Positions 59,700-64,000 of a DNA stretch of 64,000 nt are shown in pieces. Every line of letters begins with the position of its first letter. Positions within the stretch are counted from its first letter, which is position 1. Position numbers and translations under genes: made by a program. A model generated the notes under the pieces. That model did no database searches. It saw only the letters and a list, made by a program, of their open reading frames with translations, and was not told where the DNA came from. Source of the DNA: Monarcha castaneiventris obscurior (taxonomy: Eukaryota; Chordata; Aves; Passeriformes; Monarchidae). The stretch covers positions 10,925,001-10,989,000 of the forward strand of contig JAMPIT010000884.1 in the NCBI GenBank assembly GCA_026261815.1, given 5' to 3'.

Positions 59700-60700
59700 C
59701 CTTCGACCTGTTGATATAAAGAAAAGAATTGATGAAGAGGAAAATGAATACTAATGAGACCTGGAAAATTCAACAATGCCCACTGTACAATGTCTGAGTT
59801 CTGTAATGACCATTGCAAATAATCCTTAGTTAATGGGAGAAGAATATTCTGGGGTTCCATCCAGTGTTCACTTTTGTGCCTTGATTACAATTTTTGCTAT
59901 AGCCTCCATTCATGCAGTTACAGATTTTCCTAAGCTGAATGGCAATAATACCCACTCTAAGATCTTTAGTGGCTGCCTAGCTTCGCCATCCCACTTCATC
60001 AGTATAGCTATCACATGTTTTTCTTTAGCCAACACAGCCACGGAAAATGGCAAAGTAGGAGACCAATGATCTACAAAGGAATTACCCAATTTTGTAGCAA
60101 TTTGAGCAAGGGCCTTCTGTTGTTTTTCAGACAGCTTATACAGCAAATTGGCCTGGTTTTCCCTTTTCAACAATGGCATTAGGGACTCAAGATCTTCATT
60201 AATTATGCCACAGGTACCACGAATCCACTGTATGTCCCCAATTAATTCTTGAGCATCTGTCAAAGTCTGAATTTCTGTGCAAATTGTTGATTTCTGAGAC
60301 CGAATATGGGCTTCGGTGATAAGCATCCCCAGATATTTCCATGGGGCTTGCTGCCAGACTTTTCCAGGAGCAATTTGAAGGCCTGCCTCTTGCATTTACT
60401 GCTGTAAGGCAGGTAGCAGGTTTGCAACATCTATATGTTCCCCTGCTATCAGAATATCATCCATGTAATGATAGATAGGACACTGTGGGTACCTTTTTGG
60501 TTTTTTGCTTTTATTTGTTTGGTTGGTTTTGTTTGTTTGTTTGTTTTTTCCAATGGAGCTAGCACCCAAGCAACACACAGCTGGCACATCACGGGAGAAT
60601 TACGCATCCCTTGTGGCAACACAACCTATTGACACCTGTTTGCTGGCTCTGCCTTGTTTTCTCAGAGGCAAACTGATGTTTATCCAGACAAGCAGGTAAC
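59700..60700 (-). pseudogene. pol: ERV-B pol, reverse transcriptase relic
   Basis: The RT palm is visible as VLPQGMRNSP (about 60590-60625) and HYMDDIL (about 60455-60475). A T/G-rich insertion at 60494-60549 separates the two and puts them out of phase. An in-frame stop at 60396-60398 lies 16 codons after YMDD. The thumb and connection are open from 60395 to 59910 (WKYLGMLI, IQWIRGTCG, PLLKR). The N-terminal fingers with the first catalytic Asp are not recognisable upstream of 60700. Non-functional. Confidence 0.88.
60494..60549 (-). repeat. (CAAA)n-like low-complexity insertion in ERV-B RT
   Basis: On plus: T5-GG-T6-GC, then irregular TTTG units to 60549. On the coding strand it is CAAA/AACC-rich and lies just after a Glu-Lys end (the 'APLEK' segment), three residues before the YMDD-side sequence. 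Confidence 0.85.
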
Positions 60701-62160
60701 CACTTTAGACTTGCTGGCAATAAAACATTTGTGTACCTTCTCTTCTAGGTTAGTAAAATAGCTAGGTGTTGCTATTACACACTCAATTATGGATTCTTAC
60801 ATAAAACCTTTTGGAAATTGGTTCCACACACACAAATCTTCAGACTGGCATCGTTCTGCCAGGGATCAAATTGATGCTCTACCTGCAAAAACTTTTAGTG
60901 TAAATATTGCACTATCCAAATGTTCTTGGGGAGCCATTCCTCATTTCTGTTCAGTGATAACCTGTGCAGCTGTCACTGTGAACATAAAGGCAACATCATA
61001 GTAAGCGAACACATGCTATGAGACAGTAAAGTCACACCAAGCAAGAAAAAACAGGATAATACATACAATCCACAGCACATGCTAAAAGGACAGTAACTTA
61101 AAACAATACACTTTCAATTGCCTAGATACTGACCTATCACCTAGAGTTTGCTGTAGCTGGTGACTCCACCTCACGAGGACCTGGAAAAACCTTCCCGGGC
61201 AAGGCTTCCAAATGTACCTCGAAAAAGGGCTCCAGCTTCTATAGATCCAAATTAGCAAGTCATAATGACTCAGTTACAGTTTTAGTGCAGAAACACCTGG
61301 GTCTGTTGGCATGTTGCCCACCCAGGTACAGCCAGGGCTTGGCCAGAGCCAAGGCCTTAGCTGGAAGGGTTCCCTAACATATCTTACAAACAAGGCTTTA
61401 TTAATAACAGCTGTGAGAGTTTCCTAAAAGGACTCATGTCTTGCAAATAGCCATACAACAGTATGTAAAAGTCTGTAAAGCAGTCGGCTTTGTCATTTAT
61501 CCTTAACAAAGTTATTAGTGGTACTACGAAAAAACTGCAAACAACCAAAGAAATGCATATGCATAACATAGAATAATATCTTCTGGATGATGCCCTTCAT
61601 GACATGCCTGTGAATTCACAATTTGACACTAAGAACATATTCAGAATTGTTAATACAACAGAGACAAGTGACCTAGGAAATCGAGGTTACATTTTCTTGC
61701 ACACTTATGTGTGTATGACAATCAAGCAAAGCAAAAGCAAGAAAGAAAGTACTAAACACCTTACAATTAATCATATGCATAGTCTGGAATTGTTACTCAT
61801 CTTTTTCTGCTACTTATGAAAGATAAAGCAACAAAGATTGTCATGAATAACCATCACAATTGACCAATGCAGAACACTTATACCCATGGAATTTTCAATT
61901 AATTTGAAGTTTTAAAAAGCCACATTTCATATACCTTTACAACTTATTGTTTTATATTCTTGAACAGTTACTTGCCAATTCATCATAATTATTTCGATTG
62001 GTTCAATCTTATCCTTATAATAAAAGAACTGTATCTTTCAATCGGAAGTTAACATCATTGAAACTAAACAAGAATTAATCTGAACATAACAGGAATTAAA
62101 TGAACATAACTTAAACTTAACATCACTTCAATACAATAAGACTGAAGTCAGAGTTGAGTG
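60701..62160 (-). other. ERV-B unresolved AT-rich middle
   Basis: About 1.46 kb between RT and the gag-side sequence, where capsid, nucleocapsid, protease and RT fingers should be. I recognise no CCHC knuckle, no DTGA or DSGA protease motif and no homology region on the minus strand. It may be a large deletion filled with foreign or rearranged DNA, or very decayed gag-pro. Confidence 0.5.
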
Positions 62161-63351
62161 TTCCCTTTTTAACTGATCCTCAAAATTGGCCTGCTTCAAT
62201 TATCTTCTCTCAGGAGCTGCTGTAGCTTTACCAGATCTGCAGGATTGTTGACGCATGTTCCACGTTGTATTTTCTGTGGCTTGGTGTTGCTGCATCTCCT
62301 TGTTCTCTGTGGCTGTTATTGTGTGTATCTGAGGGTGCAATAACAGAAGCGGCCACGGGTGGCGCTGCAGCCGGAGGACAAGTAACTTGTTGGTCATAAG
62401 ATGGCGGAGACGGAAGTACGTAACATTGTTTACTACGGTAACCAGGGTGCAGCCATTTTGTTGTACGGAATAGTCCATAACTTTACAACTGTATTACAAA
62501 CTTTCGGAGCGAAGCTCTTAAGGCTGGATTCTGCAGCATTCGGCGCAAAAGCAGGCAACCCAGGGGGAACCATGCACCACAGATAAGGGTTTTTGTCTAA
62601 AGCTCCTTTTGTTGCTCTGTATGCTCAAGCCCCGAACGGTTCGCTCCGCGGACTGTGAAAACCATCCGAGACGAGCCCGCACCCCCCCTCCTCCTTTGCT
62701 CCGACTTTTGCAGCCTTTTTTGCCTTGGGGAGACGCGCTCTGTGACCCCCGCTGCTAGCACAGTCTGGCTACTTAGTACTTTAATACACAGATTCGGTAT
62801 TTGATTTAGTATTAAGTTGTATTTTCTTCAAAGCGACTCCGCCTGTGCATACCTATCATTTGCTTTTGAATTCCTCCTCCGGCTAAGCCATGGTGGATCA
62901 GGCTGTGAGGGGGGGTAGTGGTGGAACACACTCGCCTCCCTTCTCGCTGCTGTTAACCCTTCAGGGAACACCACGGGACACTTCACAGGCAGCGTTAGAG
63001 GCTGTGAAAGGGGGTAACATCTACCTCCATTCTCTCCGGTTCTGGCACAGTGTGAGGTGCCTCTCCCCCTGGCTCTGGGTGCACGGAGGGTAAGGACGAT
63101 ATTACGGGGTTCACCTCCCCAAAGAATTCCCGTGTGTACGCTGGAAAAGCAGCCGCAGGACTGCTTGGCTCTGGGCGCACCGCCGCCTCTGCCTCAGCTG
63201 TTTTTTCCGCCTCCGTTTGTCTTAGCGCTGTTAGTATCACCTTCCAAAAAATACTGAGCCCCTTAGTTTCTTTTCCTGCAGCACTTACAGTGTCCCAGAG
63301 AGCGATTACCAGCCTTTCCCACTCCAGAATGAATGCTTTTGTGGGTGGCAA
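62161..63351 (-). pseudogene. gag: ERV-B gag, N-terminal relic
   Basis: A 118-codon frame (62995-63351) with a matrix-like helical start ('AFILEWERLVIALWD' ... 'FWKVILTALRQTEAEKTAE') and then a Pro/Glu-rich linker, stopping at 62995. Downstream (62161-62480), fragments such as 'NNPADLVKLQQLLRE' in a shifted frame and a Pro/Ala-rich piece look like the region between matrix and capsid. The listed start is not an ATG; the true gag start is unclear. Breaks make it non-functional. Confidence 0.6.
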
Positions 63352-63717
63352 AAATCCTCTCTCTCGACCCCAAATCAGCAGTCTTTACAAGACCTCCCGG
63401 GTCATACTTTAATATCTCTCACGAAGAGAATAGACTGGAGGATGCCGAGAGGCGTCCTGCTTTCCCTTTAACAGTCCCTCTGCCATACTCCAGCCCCCTG
63501 GCCTCACCTCTCGGGTGTTACCGCTGCAGCGAAATCTTTTCCGGAGTTCTCTTCCCGGGAACATTCTTCGGCCCCCGAACTCCGAGCGAGCCGTCTCCGG
63601 CTCCCCTCGCCCTGGTCCAGCCGTGGCAAGATCCAGCCAGGGCACCCCCACCTTTTCACTTCACCAGACCCCCTTCATTATCTAAAGGAATTCGGTCTGT
63701 TTCATAAGCGAATGTTG
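63352..63717 (-). other. ERV-B 5' leader
   Basis: About 365 bp, GC-rich, between the primer site and the gag frame. It is the expected place for packaging and dimer signals; none identified. Confidence 0.55.
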
Positions 63718-63735
63718 ATCACGTCGGCAGCACCA
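63718..63735 (-). other. ERV-B primer-binding site, tRNA-Trp-like
   Basis: Minus strand TGGTGCTGCCGACGTGAT lies 3 nt after the 5' LTR. It matches the tRNA-Trp site used by alpharetroviruses (TGGTGACCCCGACGTGAT) at 15 of 18 bases. Confidence 0.85.
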
Positions 63736-63738
63736 ATA

Positions 63739-64000
63739 TGCGGGGGAAACGAGACCCCTGGACAACGAATCAATATGATTACGCAGGAATCTCTCTATTT
63801 ATTGTTTACATTTCTCCATTCTTATGCATTTCTGTAAGTGTCATTCACACGATCACGCATGACCCGATTGGACCCTCCGTATTGTCCACGCGCCCTGCAT
63901 GCACCCCTCAGGGGTCCTGATTGGTTCTAGTCCAGGATGGTACAGTCCCTCCTTATCTGCTTTCTTGCTGTCTTGTTATTCTTTCTTCCAACGTCTTCTT
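63739..64000 (-). repeat. ERV-B 5' LTR, cut by window end
   Basis: The first 262 bp (plus direction) of the second LTR. It aligns to 57421-57678 with three substitutions and one extra 'caat'-type 4-bp unit. The remaining roughly 100 bp, the right target copy and the flank lie outside the window. Confidence 0.93.

Larger units (their letters stand above)
57421..64000 (-). mobile_element. ERV-B: degraded class II provirus, runs off the window
   Basis: A minus-strand provirus of at least 6.58 kb. The 3' LTR is 57421-57777; the 5' LTR starts at 63739 and is cut by the window end. Between them, in transcription sense, are a tRNA-Trp-like primer site, a leader, a matrix-like gag fragment, an unresolved AT-rich middle, RT, RNase H and integrase relics, an AT-rich tandem block, an Env membrane-anchor tail and a polypurine tract. 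Visible LTR overlap (about 258 bp) shows three substitutions and one 4-bp indel, so it is young like ERV-A. It is not a close relative: LTRs, primer tRNA and pol all differ. Stops, changed catalytic residues and low-complexity insertions make it defective. The left 6-bp target would be 'cattac' (57415-57420); the right copy is outside the window. Confidence 0.93.

Overview
The window looks like an intergenic or intronic segment of a bird chromosome, probably a passerine. Several truncated CR1 LINE copies are present, with the avian 3' end (a 'gtctcttccaacc'-like segment followed by 'gattctgtgattct'-type tails). There are class II endogenous retroviruses (ERVs), solo LTRs of at least two other families, and long avian-type microsatellites. 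There are no Alu or other mammalian repeats and no bacterial-style gene packing. I see no convincing exon of a host protein-coding gene and no RNA gene. Nearly all coding sequence belongs to two ERVs on the minus strand.

Layout. 1-37 kb: AT-rich non-coding DNA with CR1 pieces (about 1-157, 1250-1357, 8237-8356, 16380-16908, 19612-20443 and, reversed, 31598-31863), a long solo LTR (15093-16240), a reverse solo LTR with a perfect 5-bp target duplication (20938-21576), a GC-rich LTR-like composite (about 25.55-26.98 kb) and three large microsatellites. 37256-44249: a 6,994-bp betaretrovirus-like ERV on the minus strand, here called ERV-A. It has paired 378-bp LTRs differing at 4 sites, a 6-bp target duplication, a tRNA-Lys-like primer site, and gag, dUTPase-like/protease, RT, RNase H and integrase, but no env. 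44-57 kb: non-coding DNA with old CR1 relics and a long LTR (50573-52126) that split an (ATAAC)n microsatellite. 57421 to the window end: a second class II ERV on the minus strand, ERV-B, with a tRNA-Trp-like primer site. Its pol is heavily broken and its env is reduced to a membrane-anchor tail; its 5' LTR runs off the window.

How the parts worked together. ERV-A keeps the gag / pro / pol three-frame layout of betaretroviruses. An in-frame A AAA AAT heptamer with a downstream hairpin lies at the gag-pro junction, and a G GAT TTT heptamer directly abuts the pro stop at the pro-pol junction. LTR divergence of about 1% in both ERVs points to recent insertion, yet both are coding-dead. ERV-A gag has two frame breaks, one of them inside the zinc knuckle, and its pol has an indel plus a stop in the RT thumb. 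ERV-B has stops, changed catalytic residues and two A-rich low-complexity insertions in pol. Interesting leads outside the ERVs are the composite at 25.5-27 kb, the LTR in the microsatellite with an unexplained 43-bp tail, and two weak orphan exon-like frames (25.5 kb and 32.6 kb).
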